From contig NC_016133.3 in NCBI RefSeq assembly GCF_000005505.3, forward strand, positions 47,023,237 through 47,087,236: a stretch of DNA of 64,000 nucleotides. Reading direction: 5' to 3'. The number at the start of each line of letters is the position of its first letter. Within the stretch, counting starts at the first letter, position 1. This document shows positions 12,807 to 25,420 of the stretch, piece by piece. The notes under the pieces are model-generated. The model worked only from the letters and a program-made list of their open reading frames with translations, was not told the origin of the DNA and made no database searches. The position numbers and the translations under genes are program-made. The stretch is from Brachypodium distachyon (Eukaryota > Streptophyta > Magnoliopsida > Poales > Poaceae).

Positions 12807-13544
12807 ATGGGAGCGTGTGCGACCAAGCCTGGTGATCTCAAGGTGAAAGGTGACGCGCCACTTGTCGTGGAAGACGCTGCGGAGAAGAAGCTCGCCGGAG
12901 TTGACGCTGACACGGCCGCCGCCGCAGACGATGTGAGTCGACGGAGGTCCCTCAGCGACTTGCTCAAAGAGGTAAACAGCTTTGACCGTGTGACAGCTAT
13001 TAACTTCAGAACCTTGACTTTGCCTCTACTGTACAGGCAGCAAGCACGCTTAAAGTAGGTCCTCACTTGCCAAATCTTATTGTAAAATCTGCTAGTACTA
13101 AATTTGCCCCATGTGCAATGCAACCACAGTCATGTGTAGTCTCTCAAGTTCCAATCTCTAGGCTCTAGCAATGAAAAAGAAAATCTAGTTAGGTGGAGTG
13201 CCAAGAATCTCCATTATACTCCTTTTGACTGTATCTGCTCCTTTTGACAGGATGCGGAGAGTGAAGCTGAAGCTCCATCGGCAGAGAAGAAGACCGAAGC
13301 AGTAACTGCTGCTACTGATGAAGCTGGCGCCACAGAGGTTGAGGCATCCATTGCGATGACCGAGCCAGAAGGCCCAGACCACACGGCTGAAGAACTGGAA
13401 CCCAAAGCCGTACAGGATCCTGATGCACATGTACAGGTGGTGGAAGAAGAGAAGCGCGTGGATCCTGATTCAGTCCAGGTTGCTGTCGTTGCTGACGCTC
13501 AAAGTTCTGAAGAAAGCAAGGTCGTCGTCGACGAATCTACCTGA
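12807..13544 (+). CDS. Small acidic protein with N-terminal MGAC lipidation signal
   Basis: This is a two-exon gene: exon 1 at 12807-12971, intron 12972-13250 (GTAAAC...GACAG), exon 2 at 13251-13544. The protein has 152 residues. It begins MGACATKPGDLKVKG, with Gly2 as a potential N-myristoylation site and Cys4 as a potential palmitoylation site, which suggests membrane tethering. RRRSLSDLLKE at about 45-55 looks like a short amphipathic, phosphorylatable segment. The rest is low-complexity and rich in Glu, Ala and Val, predicted disordered, with no catalytic motif. Plants have a poorly studied family of small MGxC acidic proteins of this shape, but I cannot name a function. Both splice sites are canonical and the junction keeps frame between KE and DAE. 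Without splicing, exon 1 meets stops in the intron. Confidence 0.75.
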
Positions 13545-16019
13545 AAAAAAGATGGGACATGATGTTTGTTCCCCCTGAAAGCAGAATGATGTTCAGTTCT
13601 TTTGAGATTCACAATCGCATTCATGTTTTATTTGCGTGCTGAAATGCCGATACGACTGTGTTTTTGTTTGAGATGTGTATGCATGACTAGGTGGTGTATC
13701 ACAAACTTTTCCTAGTTCCATCTTACTTGATGATGTCTATTGGCTGGAGTGTGGGGAACACTCGGAACCATCATGTACGCTCAAATCGTTCGCTAGACCC
13801 AGGAACCGCTCCTGGCGAGAGAGAGAGGATCCGGTGGCGATCTCCCATCTGCCGCAACTACACCGGCCAGCCGATGGTTCCTGCCTCCTCCGTCCGCCGC
13901 CCAGGCAACGGGAGGGTGTGGGGACCCTGGCTTTTCTGCTCTGGTCAGTTAGGTTGGCTTGGTGTTTCTTGAGGCGTTGCTTCTATGGAGAAAAATGTGC
14001 CGTGTCAGAATAATTTGTCTCTACTCTTCCTCCATCTTGGCGTCGCTTCAACCGGTGGCGTCGAGGGGCAAGTGGCCTGGTCGTCTCGCCGGTCTCTGGA
14101 TCCGGCGAGATTCGTGTCTGCTGGTTGGCGATTGGCACTCTCACGGGTGAAGGTCGTATCGGCTGCCGTTGTTGTGTTTGTTGTCCTGCAATTGGGTGTG
14201 TGGATACTGGCAGGCGGCGGTGTTCCTCTTCTTCGACGACGTTGGATGAAGTTGATGACGTCGGGTTCTGGTGACCACGGGGAAGTTTCCCGGCCAACGT
14301 GCCACAAAGTCTCGGTCTCGTCGCTTGTGGCGGTCCGGTTCATCGGTTCAGAAAGCTCTCCCAGGTTTGGGTTTGGCGGCTGCCCGCCTCTTTTTTCGGC
14401 GTTGCCATTGTGGCGGCGGAGGATGAGGGTGGACAACGGTTCGGCGAGGTACAAGTTTCTCCAAATGTGAAATTGTAATTTTAATTCTTACGAGATACTT
14501 TGTGCAAAGTTGCTTAACAAGTATGTTTGTCTCATATTGTGAGCATATGTGTAATCTATGTAACGGATTGTCTAATGAAATATATGGTTATTTAAAAAAA
14601 AATCGTTCACTACGGAAGAGGTCTTTTACGCTAGAAAAGCAACCCGTTCACCTTAGATCAAACATGTACACCGCGCTCCTTCAAACAAATGCTTTTGTTT
14701 TCCCCGAAAACAAGGAGGCAAGAGTCCTTGGCGCGTCTGCATCGATCGACCGACGCACGCGGCTGCTGCCAACGTCTATTTTCTATAGCAGGATGGGCAA
14801 GTGAATTAATTAACGTCCGAGTATCAGGTGGTTTCTCTCTGCCATTGTTAAAGCTTCTAATCTACTACATGGTCCGGTCCGGGTACGATGACCGTGCCCC
14901 TGCCCCTGCCCGTCTGAGCCATCTGGCCATTAACCGAGCGGTGAATCAGCGAAATCCAGTGGAGACCGGCTGAAAGTTTTCACGTGTCCCCGTCCCCCGA
15001 ATTTAACTGGCAGCGGTGGGCAATATGCGATTTGGCTGATCAAGTGCGTGCGTGCGTGTGTGCGTGCCAACTCTCCTCACGTGTACCCAGCAGCACTTAA
15101 CAGCAAGGGACTCCATTCACGCGTGCATTCGATTCGAGCGAGTCGCCTGCGAACCCGCTCGTGAGCGAATTGATTCTGCTTCGGATGAGATTCGATCAAC
15201 ATCTGATGGCTCAAGCAACTCTCGACTAAATTCGGCTAGCACTGAGTGACCGGAAAGACCGGAACTCTCTTTATCCATTCAGGGTCGGGCTAAAATCGAC
15301 CTCTCGAAGATGCATGCACGCAAGCAAATCTGCTCACTTGGAGGCACCAACACGGCTCAACCTGTGTGCAAGCAAGCTTTGCACAACAGCAAGTCACAGT
15401 ATTTTGTCAGACTTTCTAAATACATCCTGTCATCCGGTACAGACATCAGTCTTCGACACAGAGTCACGCATAAAACAACTATGATTTAGAAAAATGAAAG
15501 TAAACTTAGAAACAACAAAATTGTAAAATAAAAATAAATAAGATTAAACACATTACTCATGTGCCTTAACTTAGCTTGTTCATTGACTCAAAGTCTCGTT
15601 GGTGATGCTTTCTTTGGATTTGGCATTGGTGGAGACTCGCTGTCTCTTCCGGTGTGCGTCCAGGCGGCTATGGAGGTTGGCCGCCTTTGGCTTCGGCGAG
15701 CGCAAGAACCCTGAGGGATCGTTTTGTATTTTTCTATCAGTTAGGTTATTTCTAAAAAAAATGGGACAAGTGTTTTTCTCTTGGTTTGTCTTTTCGTTTC
15801 CACTTTTTTTGTTCATGTAACTTTTTTTCCATTAATGAAATACATGGTTGCTCAAGTAATATGGATCGGGGGTGTAGTTTTCTTGTTTCTAAATATAAGA
15901 AGTCATGACTTTGTTGCAAATCAAATTTATTGAACTTCGACCAAGTTTATAGAAAAATTTATCAACATCTACGACTATAAATTAGTTTCATTAAATTCAT
16001 CGTGACATATATTTTTATA
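13545..16019. other. Intergenic; probable old non-LTR tails
   Basis: Two places end in a T-rich or A-rich tail after a similar phrase: TAATGAAATATATGGTTATTT-A(n) near 14574-14602 and TTAATGAAATACATGGTTGCTC near 15832-15853. Each follows GC-rich, ORF-poor sequence (13750-14460 and 15590-15720). This fits 3' ends of decayed LINE-like or other retroposed elements. The identification rests on shape only. No host gene was recognised. Confidence 0.35.
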
Positions 16020-16132
16020 CTCCATCCGATCCATTTTATTTGTCGAAATATTACATGTATCTGGACGCTTTTTAAACATAGATACATTCATATCTAAGCA
16101 AATTTGAGACAAGTAATATGAGTCGGAGAGAG
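16020..16132. mobile_element. Stowaway MITE
   Basis: CTCCATCCGATCCATTTTATTTGTCG at the left, a GATACATTCATATCTAAGCA core, and AGTCGGAGAGAG at the right, flanked by TA. It is the same subfamily as the elements at 48446 and 51795 (ATTACATGTATCTnGACGC core). Confidence 0.82.
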
Positions 16133-16678
16133 TAGTATACTTATCTGATATTCTACGTGTTCATACCTTTTCTTTTTAAACTTGGTCAAACTTTAATGTT
16201 TTTGACTTAATACAAAGATATATAATTAGGAACGGAAGCAGTGGATCTCAACAAATCTTAGCTTTAAGTAGTAACACGGTGTATATAGTACAGTAGAATT
16301 TTTTAGACCAACCAGTTCACCAGAAAATTCGAGCTAATTTGGAGTAGATCAACTGCGAAGTCTAGAGGCAGAGGGTCGATCATCAGTGTATACGACTCCA
16401 CCGTAGTATCGCGCAGCTATTCTTTTCCACCTTTCGTCCTTTTTCTGCCAGGGTTAGTCCTTTACCGTGCGCATGGTATGTCGTCTACGAAAGCAGCAAC
16501 TTTAAGCCTAGCAGCAGAAAGGAAGACAAAAGAAGGTAGCCAAAATAAAAGGGCAGACGAGCTTTGTTTACAGTGGATTAGATCGAACATGAGCACTAAA
16601 AGGAAGAAAGAAAGCTTAATCGACTCTGCTAAAATGGCCACTAATCGGTACGTACTAGAGATGAAAGGAGAAGAACAT

Positions 16679-17578
16679 CTAGCATAAAGTTCCTAAAGAC
16701 GCCATCATGATGAACCCTACCACCACTGGCACCATACCGGGTCGAACCAAAGCAGCTCCCCCCACGTCCTGCAAAATATACAAAAATGAAAAGTCAGATA
16801 AAGAACAAAACTATCAAACGTATGGTGATTGGAGATATGAAAGCAAAGGAAGTGGAAAGATTTAGACTTCACTGCTTGAAGCGCTTTTGAAGTGGAGTAT
16901 TTGAAAGCAGGAAAAGGAAAAAGAAAAGAAAGGAGAAAAGAATGACTGAGTACCTGGCGCTTGACGCCGGGCGCGGACATTGGCAGGATGGTGGCCGTGT
17001 CCGTGACGCCGCGCGGGACGGGCACGGCCGGGCTGCTCTCGATGAAAGGAGTGCCGCTCCCGGAGTCCGGCGCCGGCGCTTCGGCCGAGGCGGGGGCGGG
17101 GGCGCGCGAGGGGCCGGGCGACGATGACGGCGCGAGCGCCGGAGCCGGAGCGTGCGCGCCGTGCCTTTCCTCACCCTTTCCCCGCCTCTCCTCGCCCCGG
17201 CCGCGCCTCCACCGCTCCGTTGGCAGCCTCGGCCTCATGCCGTCGTCGTCGGCGCCGGTCACCGGGGGCGGCGCGGCGAGCGGCGACAACCCCGGCGAGG
17301 GCTCGGGCACTATAAAAGTCAGTGGCACCTTCTCCTCGGCGCCGTAGCCAGCGCCATGCAGCTGGCCAACGCAAGACAACGACACGATGTCACATTCAGG
17401 TAATCACATCGATAATTCACTTCAGCTTCAGCTTCAGCAGCTAATCGATTAATTAATCAAGGTGGATGGACGTGCGTACCTTGAATGCTTGCGACGGATG
17501 CAGGAACCAGGAGCAGAGCAGCAACGACGTGAGCAACGAGAAGTAGCATTGCACATTGGACAATGTGGCATCTCCCAT
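16679..17578 (-). CDS. Secreted arabinogalactan-like Pro/Ala-rich protein, probably GPI-anchored
   Basis: This minus-strand gene has three exons: 17480-17578, 16954-17361 and 16679-16768, all with GT-AG introns in phase 0. The predicted 198-residue protein starts MGDATLSNVQ and has a hydrophobic signal peptide (YFSLLTSLLLCSWFLHPSQA) ending near residue 31. The middle is rich in Pro, Ala and Ser, with many AP, PA and SP dipeptides (APAPALAPSSSPGPSRAPAP), which are sites for Hyp-O-arabinogalactan addition. Then comes a conserved-looking FIESSPAVPVPRGVTDTATI block. The last exon gives a hydrophobic tail (MVPVVVGFIMMASLG) after a small-residue stretch, as expected for a GPI-anchor signal. It would act at the plasma membrane or cell wall. 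A longer in-frame ORF extends to 17905, but its start lacks a signal peptide and lies in promoter-like sequence, so I chose the ATG at 17578. Confidence 0.72.
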
Positions 17579-18718
17579 CTCTCTCTCTCCTTTCTTCCCC
17601 TGTTCTTCTCCTACTCTTGGCTTCTGGCTTCTGCTGCTCTTGAACTTCGTACGAGCTGACGAGTTGCTATTCTTTGGGTTCGTGGAGGCTGGAGCTGGAA
17701 GCTTTGATGCAACAAGTAGCCGTGGCGCCGCGCGACAGCAAGTGGTGGGAGTAAATAGGAGGCACCGCACCGCACCGCACATGGTGGCGGTGGTGGCTGG
17801 TGCAGCACTGGCCTGCAGTGCAGTGCAGGCAAGGGTTAAAAGGCAAAAAGCCCAAAGCCCAACGGCCACGAGGGCTAACTGGTAAGGAAGCAAAGCCTGT
17901 TGCAAACTAACAAAGCAGGTCTAGCTTTTTGAGGACTTTCTAGGGGTGATGATGGGAAGAACGGTTATGTTAATCGGTGGATTTGAGATAACCCTGCGCA
18001 CAGACATGTGGATTCGGGGTCGGCCTTGGCGTGGTGTTTAATCTGTAGCTAATCGCGAGCTGTGACAAAGAGAAGGAGGCGGGATGAGGACTGGAGGGTG
18101 CAGTGCAGACAGCTGCTGCCTTCGGCCGTTCAGCGTGGGGGTGGGGTGGGTTTACTTTTCGGTCGCGCCTTTTGCTTGGTGTTTCGGATCCGAGCGGGAT
18201 GATTCCGATGCCCGCGCGCGTGGAGTCCGAGGGGGGCGCTTTCCGGGCCCGATAATTGTGACATCAATGGCTGGCACGCGCACCCCCACCGGCGTCAACT
18301 CACCCGGCCAGCCCAGCCCGCTTGGCCGGACTGCCCTCTCTCTCTCCATTATCCCGGTCTCCAACACGTACGTTGGGGCTAGCTTTCCAATTTTAACCGC
18401 ATCTCGGTGTCCCTGCAGCAAAATTAGCCGGCCCGAGAGCACGGCGGATGCTACTGCTTGTATATGTCCTTCCGTCCTCTTCGCGTATCATCTTTTTGAA
18501 GTGACAGCGTGATCCGTATAGGAAGCGTGCATCGCACACGTCCAAACAAGACGCGAACACGCACAAGGTGCTCTGGGGCTGGAAAGGGATCAATCATGGT
18601 GCCATGATGCGTGGGAGTGTGTGTTGCTACTAATCAGCTTATAATTATAAAGAATCATGGCGCTGCACTGTCCGTTCGGATTAGCAGTGTGTTTTGGGAG
18701 GATTCAATTTAGAGCTAG
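17579..18718. other. Upstream flank of the AGP-like gene; nothing else seen
   Basis: The region holds the leader and promoter of the minus-strand gene, with a purine/pyrimidine tract (CTCTCTCTCTC at 17579-17589), followed by GC-rich sequence to about 18500. The ORFs of 60-140 codons overlap on both strands and show no motifs. Confidence 0.4.
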
Positions 18719-19025
18719 TTCGGCACCTCTCCTTTCATTTCATTTGGTCCAAATGAAATGAAATCTATTTTTTGGTAAGATTTCATTTGGTTGAATTTGA
18801 ATTTCGGATTCAAAAATCATGTTTGTCTACCACATGAATTTGTAGAGTTAGAGACAATTTCAGAGAAATGATTGCTTGTAGAGAGGAATTGAGGTTAGTT
18901 GTAGTGTGATTGCATTGAATTGCAAATTAAATTCATGTAGTCAATTTCATGCCAACCAAACAAGTTAGTTTCTAGAATTCAAAATGAATTTTAAAATTCT
19001 AGTCCCAAATGATGGGTGACAAACA
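18719..19025. mobile_element. Dispersed 0.3-kb repeat, copy 1
   Basis: This block is shared in inverted orientation with 31977-32252. Common words include TTTCATTTGGTTGAATTTGAATT, AAAAATCATGTTTGTCTACCACATG, CATGCCAACCAAACAAGTTA and CCCAAATGA. AGCTAG flanks both ends (18713-18718 and 19026-19031) and may be a target duplication. There is no coding capacity. It is a MITE-like DNA element whose superfamily I cannot fix. Confidence 0.7.
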
Positions 19026-20118
19026 AGCTAGAACTTATTTTATATTTGGTGAAACGATGCATGTATATTTTGAACAGGACATAGAATTGCAGTACACTCC
19101 TATAGTCTTAAGACATTGGATATTTCAGGGTCTTGGAAAAAGACATCCATTTGCCTCGGTCCATTGGAGTAATAAAAGACGAAGGGTGTTTCGGTCAACA
19201 AAGAACTCACAGAGCGGTATGCCTTGGCTAGTTTAGCGGCCAAGAGATTAGTGAATACATGTGGAATAATGATATTGTCAATGTCTATGATACCTAAAAT
19301 GATGATATGGAAAACGATCGAGTTTGAATATATATGGATGTGTGTATTGCGTATGAATGATATGTGATGAACATATGTATGTGATTCAGTTAAACAAATA
19401 AACTACTCCCTCCGTCCCATATTAAGTGACATGGATTTGTTAAATATGGATGTATCTACACACTAAAACATGTCTAGATACATGTAATATTTCGGCACTT
19501 AATATGGGACGGAGGAACTAGTGTGATTTTGAGATTTTAGTTCATGTAGTTGAACTAAGTAGGGTCAGAAGGTACTCTCAAGATAGCCGTTTGCGCCTCT
19601 ACTCACGGACGAATCCCCACCGTCGCACGCTCACGTCCCACGGGAGCTCTTCTTTCTGGCCTCACCGAGCTTTGCTGCCGCGTAGAACAAGGACCTAGAT
19701 AACTAACTGCCTCGCCCGAACTCCACCAGCGGAGAGCTCCCCATCGATGAGTGAAGGGAGGGCCAAAATGTTTCAAGGTGTCGTCGGATAGGAGGCTGAG
19801 GAGATCTCCAAGGTGAACCCTCATTTATGGTCCTCATTTGTTCTAGCATTTGTCCATTTGAAGGGTGTTTGGATAAATGAGAGTGGGCAAAATACCATGT
19901 TGTCTAGGAGCATCTATTTTTTCTCTTCATGGGTCTTTGAGGTGTGAGCCAGATGAACAAGTGGTCACTCTTTACTCTCTCCCAAATTTGAAGAGGAAAT
20001 AAGGGACATGGATAAGTTTTGGACAAATGGGGTTCTCATACGGCGTTTTGTTGGGCTTTTCTATTTCTTGGGCGCAATATTGAAGCTTAGGTCCAAGTAT
20101 TTTATTAAAGCATACTTA
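19026..20118. other. Intergenic; one Stowaway, otherwise unremarkable
   Basis: AT-rich sequence with no ORF showing family motifs. The only recognisable unit is the Stowaway element at 19406-19518. Confidence 0.4.
19406..19518. mobile_element. Stowaway MITE
   Basis: CTCCCTCCGTCCCATATTAAGTG pairs with CACTTAATATGGGACGGAGG, an almost perfect inverted repeat, flanked by TA. This is one of the youngest-looking copies. Confidence 0.92.
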
Positions 20119-20668
20119 GGCCCTATTTGTTTGGGCTGCAGATTCTGGAGAAGCAGCTAGGCCTGGTAGGACCTGAGAATCAGTTGGAGCTGGTGCTGGA
20201 CGACTGTTTGGCAACCTGCTTCTCAGAACAGTTGGTGGGTCTGTAGTTGGTATTGAAAGTCTGAAATGCCCTTGTATGCTGAATGTGATGAATACTAATC
20301 TATAAACTCTATAAAGTTGAAGTCCACTAAATACAATAAATGTAGCAAGCTGCACATGCAGCCTACCCACGTCCGCATTTTATCTAATTCTAATTTTCAT
20401 TTAATTCCTGTTCTAATTTCCAAATTTAATTTCCGTGTCCCGTTTCGTCCCCGCGACGCCGGTGTTTCCCGCAGCAGCGCCTTCATCTCGGCTTCGCCTA
20501 GGCCTTCGCAGCCCAGCACCAGAAGGGGAAAACACGGCCTCAGTGTTGTGGCCTGTGCGGGATGGGGGAAATCCCTGGCGCGGCGCTCGCTGCTTCGCCT
20601 GCGCCGCTTACGAGGCGGACCCCCTTGCGTGTGCGTTAGGCCAGGGAGCCGGAGGAGGACGTGACGAG

Positions 20669-23600
20669 TTAAGCGACTGCGCCCATAAAAGGGTTCGATC
20701 TCTGTGCTTAAGTGCTAGTTCCTGGATTGACTCACTAGCACACACAGTTTCAAGATGTAATATCATAGAACAAAGGTCTCAAATATTACAACGCAATATC
20801 CAGAATTTAATAGTACTTACAAACTCGCATAACCACATGGGTTAGCTGGAATTAAAACGAAAAGTTCTATAGTGTCGCACCAGTGGCACCCGGGGCGCCC
20901 CCGCTGCACAACGCGTGGGTCGCACCGCTGGGTTCCCGGAAGGATCTCACCCCGGGCGGCAACGTGCAGGCTGCCCAGCAAGCTACCAGTCCGAAAGGGC
21001 TAGCGGGGCTTCGGGGAATAATCCTGCTTGGGCACCTCCCGGGAAGGCACTTGCCGGGAGGAGGCATTCCTGGGCACAGCTTTCCGCCGCGAGGGCGGGG
21101 CCGAGCGAACAGAGCAGCAGCGCCACGTGGGCGCGCGGCAGGCGCCCAGTGTGCAGTTTCGTCAGGACAAGGAGTGAAGAGCACGGCGCATTTAATGACC
21201 CGACAGGAGGGAGGTTATCCGTCTAGTCAGGCAAACAGTGGCTGCCTAGGGCTAGTTTTTAGGCCTTAAGACCCCTAGCCGCGGGTTTGGCGCTCATGCA
21301 TGCATGCCAGCGCACCGAGGAGGAGCTGCCCAAGCTTCTTGCTTGCCATTTGTAATCCATGCATCGTAGCACCTGTGATATCCCCTTGGCTATAAAAGGA
21401 GGACCCCCGCCTGCGGTCAAAGGGTTCGGGTTTTCAGCTGGCTCGTTTTTCAGTTAGTTCGGTCTAGGTTTGGTTCGTTCGTTCAATCAACAAGCAGTTC
21501 TCCACTGGTAGTAGCCCCGATAGAAAGGAACACTTAGCCAAAAAGAGAGCACCCGGGGACCCTTCCTCGGCAACTTGTAAACCCTTTGTTTTACGATAAT
21601 ACAAGCTCAGACAAGTAGGACGTAGAGTTTTACACCTCCGGGTGGCCCGAACCTGGGTAAAAAGTGTCTTCGTGTTCATTGCATCCTTATGCTTTGCATT
21701 GGCCCCGCCGGAGCGATCCCCGTAGCCCACTGCTGAACCTAAAAGGGGGTGCGCACCCCCGGTGTCGGAGCCCCGTGCGACGACATATAGCGGAAAACGA
21801 AGATACAAGAGCCACATCAACACCACAGTGGTAGCATGTTGGAATGTAGGCTCGTAACCCAAAGACCAAAACGTACCCTCACTCTTCATCAGAACTTCCT
21901 GCATCATTAAACGATGCAGCCACTAGGGTCAATACATTCAATGTATTGGCAAGATCACAACTTGATATAACAGCACCTAACAAGTACATGCATATTTATG
22001 GAAAGGTGGAGTTCAGGCTATTTGCGTAAAAGCTTAATTGTTTAGTCCTATCATTTTAACCGAATAGTTTTATCACTATTGGGCATTGGGTAGACACACC
22101 AATGCTCCTATTAAACTATGGACATTGAGTAGACACATCAATGCTCCTAAATCCAAGTTCAAACCATTCAATTTAATTTAAGAAATTAGAGTGAGCGAGA
22201 CTTTCCTTACAGCTCCCTAATCTAGCTGCTCATAAATGTCCATGGCCGGGGACTCGGCTAAGTACTTAGTTTGACACTCTCGAGAGGTTGTACACTTTAC
22301 CCACAAGAAACCGACGTTTTAATCCCTTGCTGTCCTCAGGGTAGAGTAGCAACGGCATCGATTACAAGACTTTCATAAGTAATCCCCCAGACCCATACCG
22401 AGGGACCCGCTCCCACCTACACGGCTACATCATCACGATCACCTCGGGCCCAGGTTCAAACAGCTTACTCAATCTTGGCAGAGCCCATATTACCATGTGG
22501 TTGTACTGGAAGCTACTACACAGGAAACTAGTCCAGTCTCTAGTTACCCCGGGTGGCATTCCACATTTTGCGACGCAAATGGACCCATAGACATGGACCT
22601 GACGCCGCATAACATCCAAAATCTCAAAGCCCCCCACCCAGGATGGTTCATTAACAATTAAGTTGTTTTGTCAAACTCTAAGTAAAACCCTGCTTTTCTC
22701 CATAACCACAATATTATCATGATGTAGTAATTTCTCCCACGATACTACCATAGCCTAGCACTCAACTACATACGATGACAATTTGGTAGCAAGGTAATGG
22801 CACGGATAAAACTACACTACCTGGGATTCATAGTTAGCATAGAGATACAAATAATATTCCTAATGCAACTAATAAAACATCTAGCGCATAGTAAAATATT
22901 AGGGAAATGATCAAAGTGACTTGCCTTGTTCAAAGCTGTGGTAGTTCTCGCACTCTTTGCAACAACATGGTTCACACTCCAAACAATCTAAAATAAACAA
23001 GCACAAATGCACATAAACATGCAATTCAATACAAAGAATATGCCATGATGCACTCCTAGCTTGGTTTTAGTATTCACAATTTTAGTTTCTGTTTTGAAGA
23101 TTTTTTCAAAGGATTGGACAGATTTAACATATTAGGAAGGTACTCATTGTGCAAGAATCAAAATAAGATTTAATAATAGTTTAATGGGTTTTTAGAAGGC
23201 ATGGAACAAAATAGTTTGGTACTGCAAGATTATTTTACAAAAATAATTCTCCCTCTGATCCTACTGCACCGGGAATACACTTTAAACATTTTTTGAAATG
23301 ACAACAGGTTCAAAATAGTTTTAAAACATTTCATATGAATTATAAACCATAGTTAAACATTCTATAATTTGGTTCTGTTAAAGTTATTCAAATTCAAAAT
23401 TGAACAGTGTGAAAAGAATCTACATGCCATGCTGATTCCAGAAAGGTGCAGAACATGAATTTTGGCCAAGCGGTTTAAAAGTTATGATCATTTGAATATC
23501 CAGGGGTGTTTCTGCAACACTTCTATTTTAATTCGGCCGGGAGAAAATCTTTTAATTAAGGGGTGACACGTGGCAACTCCTGATTGGTTGATACCGGTTC

Positions 23601-24818
23601 GGGATTGGAATGAAAGGCAGCTGTCGGATCAACATAAAATGGACGGCCCAGATCTACGAATACCCTTCACTTAAGTGTTCTAATCTCAACCGTGGAAAGT
23701 AGATCGGGCGGTCGGGGAGCATCTGTCTTACCTCTGGCGGCGGCGGTGGCGTGGGTGTTCTGGCGATCCTTGGGGCTCAGGAATCGGCGGGAAAGAAGCG
23801 GCGTGCCGAGGCGGTTCTCCTGACGGTCGTGTTACTCCTCGGGGTGGCCGGAGATGGCGGTGAAGCTCGGGTTCCGGCGGCGGCGGCATGGAGCTTCGGT
23901 CGGAACGGGCCGGGCGCTACAGTACACAAGAAACAAAAGCGAGCGCGTCATGGCGTGCGCAAAGAAGAGAGAAGAAGGAAGCACCAAAAGATGGTGGCTA
24001 GAAATCACCGGTTAGTCGGCGGCGACTTCAAAACGTCGCGGTGTCCGAAACTTTCCGGCGAGCCATTGGGCAGCTTGGCGGCGTGGAAACGGTCGAGTGA
24101 GAGAGGAGAAAGACTGCGGGGGTGAGAGGCTTTATACCGACGCGGTCGGTTGAGAAGATGGGGGTCGTGGGCGAGGAGGACGCGGCCTGCGCGTGGAATT
24201 CGGCTGCCAATTGGAGGAAGAAGGCGAAGCTGGCAGGTGGGGCCCGCCTGGCAGCGGCTGTGGCTCGGGCGCACGCGGAGGTGGGCTGTGCGTGCGGTTC
24301 GGTAAGTGGGCCGGCCCAGTAAGGGTCGGTCCGGTTCCCCTTTTTTTTCTTTTCTTTTTTTCCTTTTTCTTTTTCTGGTTTTGAACTAAACTTTTGATTT
24401 AAAGCTCCAAATTGAGTCAAATAAAATGCAACAAATTTTTTAAAATCATATCTTCATATGATTCAACTTTTGGGACAAGAATTCCCTCAAAATAAAATAT
24501 ATAAAAATACTTTTGCCTATAAAATTGCCTTTAGGGCTTTATATCTAATAAAATTTGTAGTGTTTCAAATCCAAAATCAAATACCAAATATGGGGTAGCA
24601 TAATCATGCTTTAAACCACCTTTATTAACATCACCCTAATGGGTCAAAAATCCAATTGGCAAAAGAGAAGTAAAAGCAAGATTCAATAAAAAGAAACTTG
24701 GTTATTAGATTTTCCTGAGTTAATTTTCATGGTTTAAAATGTGATGAAATGCAAAGGTGACATGATGCTCATGGAATGCAATGCATTATGAAAGGTTTTG
24801 GAAATTTGGGATGTTACA
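20669..24818 (-). mobile_element. 3.2-kb TG...TA element, copy 1 (solo-LTR-like)
   Basis: On the minus strand the element begins TGTAACATCCCAAATTT at 24818 and ends CAGTCGCTTAA at 20669. It is flanked by a 5-base duplication ACGAG (20664-20668 and 24819-24823). It aligns in inverted orientation with 36614-39900 over most of its length, for example 22240-22340 with 39120-39230 and 20700-20790 with 39770-39880. Without the nested solo LTR it is about 3.23 kb. The 5-base duplication and TG start suggest an integrase-inserted unit, most simply a solo LTR of a long-LTR retroelement, though it ends in A rather than CA. It has no long coding frame. Confidence 0.8.
20873..21785 (+). mobile_element. 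Gypsy solo LTR nested in the 3.2-kb element
   Basis: This 913-base unit begins TGTCGCACCAGTGGC and ends CGTGCGACGACA, flanked by TATAG (20868-20872 and 21786-21790). It contains a TATAAAAGGA promoter box at 21391-21400. It is homologous to the interrupted LTR of the Gypsy element at 36031: shared CACCAGTGG/TACCAGTGG start, TATAAAAGGA, GTCAAAGGGTTC, CCTCCGGGTGGCCCGAAC, and CGGTGTCGGAGCCCCGTGC. No internal domain is present, so it arose by LTR-LTR recombination. Confidence 0.9.
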
Positions 24819-25341
24819 ACGAGGTCACCGATGGCCAGGTGGTGGGGCCTGTCCACCTCGGAGGGGTGAAGCCGAGAAGGTTCCTGCGGGACAATTGAAG
24901 ACAGACCAAGAGGGAATTTAATTGGATCAATTAGCTTCCTGCTTGATTGCTTCTTCAGTTTTTCTCTTTATTGCTCCACAATTCCTCTATGTTGGATCCA
25001 CTTCTCTGCCAGTCTATTTGCCCCTTCTCCTCTGCCTCGAGCTCGATCATGGCCGAGCCCCTCATCCATCCACTCCTATTCCACTTCGGTGTTATGGAGT
25101 TCGTTTGAGAGAGATTGGGAATTGGGACTCTCAAGTATTTGAAAATTCTCATGAAGATTGGACATAGGGACTCTCTCTCTCTCTCATAATTGGAATTTCT
25201 CATGGATATTGGCAATTGGAATTTCACTCTCTCAAGTTATTGGAATTCTAATGCAGATTGTGGGATGGTTCATGATGGAACCACGTCAATTTTCATGGCG
25301 GTATTTTATTTTCAGGTATGTAATATGCTTCTTCATTACTA

Positions 25342-25420
25342 CCTCCGTTCCTAAATTCTTGTCGCTGTTTTAGTACAAATTTGAACTAAAACAATGGCAA
25401 GAATTTACGAACGGAGGGAG
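25342..25420. mobile_element. Stowaway MITE (short)
   Basis: CCTCCGTTCCTAAATTCTTG pairs with CAAGAATTTACGAACGGAGG, flanked by TA at 25340-25341 and 25421-25422. It lies inside the Harbinger element. Confidence 0.9.

Noticed and set aside
13985..14470. A 161-codon ORF on the plus strand and a 149-codon ORF on the minus strand
   Set aside because: They overlap in opposite directions in GC-rich sequence ending in a retroposon-like A tail. No domain recognised.
17579..17905. In-frame upstream extension of the AGP-like protein (start at 17905)
   Set aside because: Using it would bury the signal peptide in the middle of the protein. The ATG at 17578 gives a normal secretory N-terminus.
20883..21269. 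ORFs of 103-128 codons on both strands
   Set aside because: They fall inside the Gypsy solo LTR. They have no motif and overlap each other.
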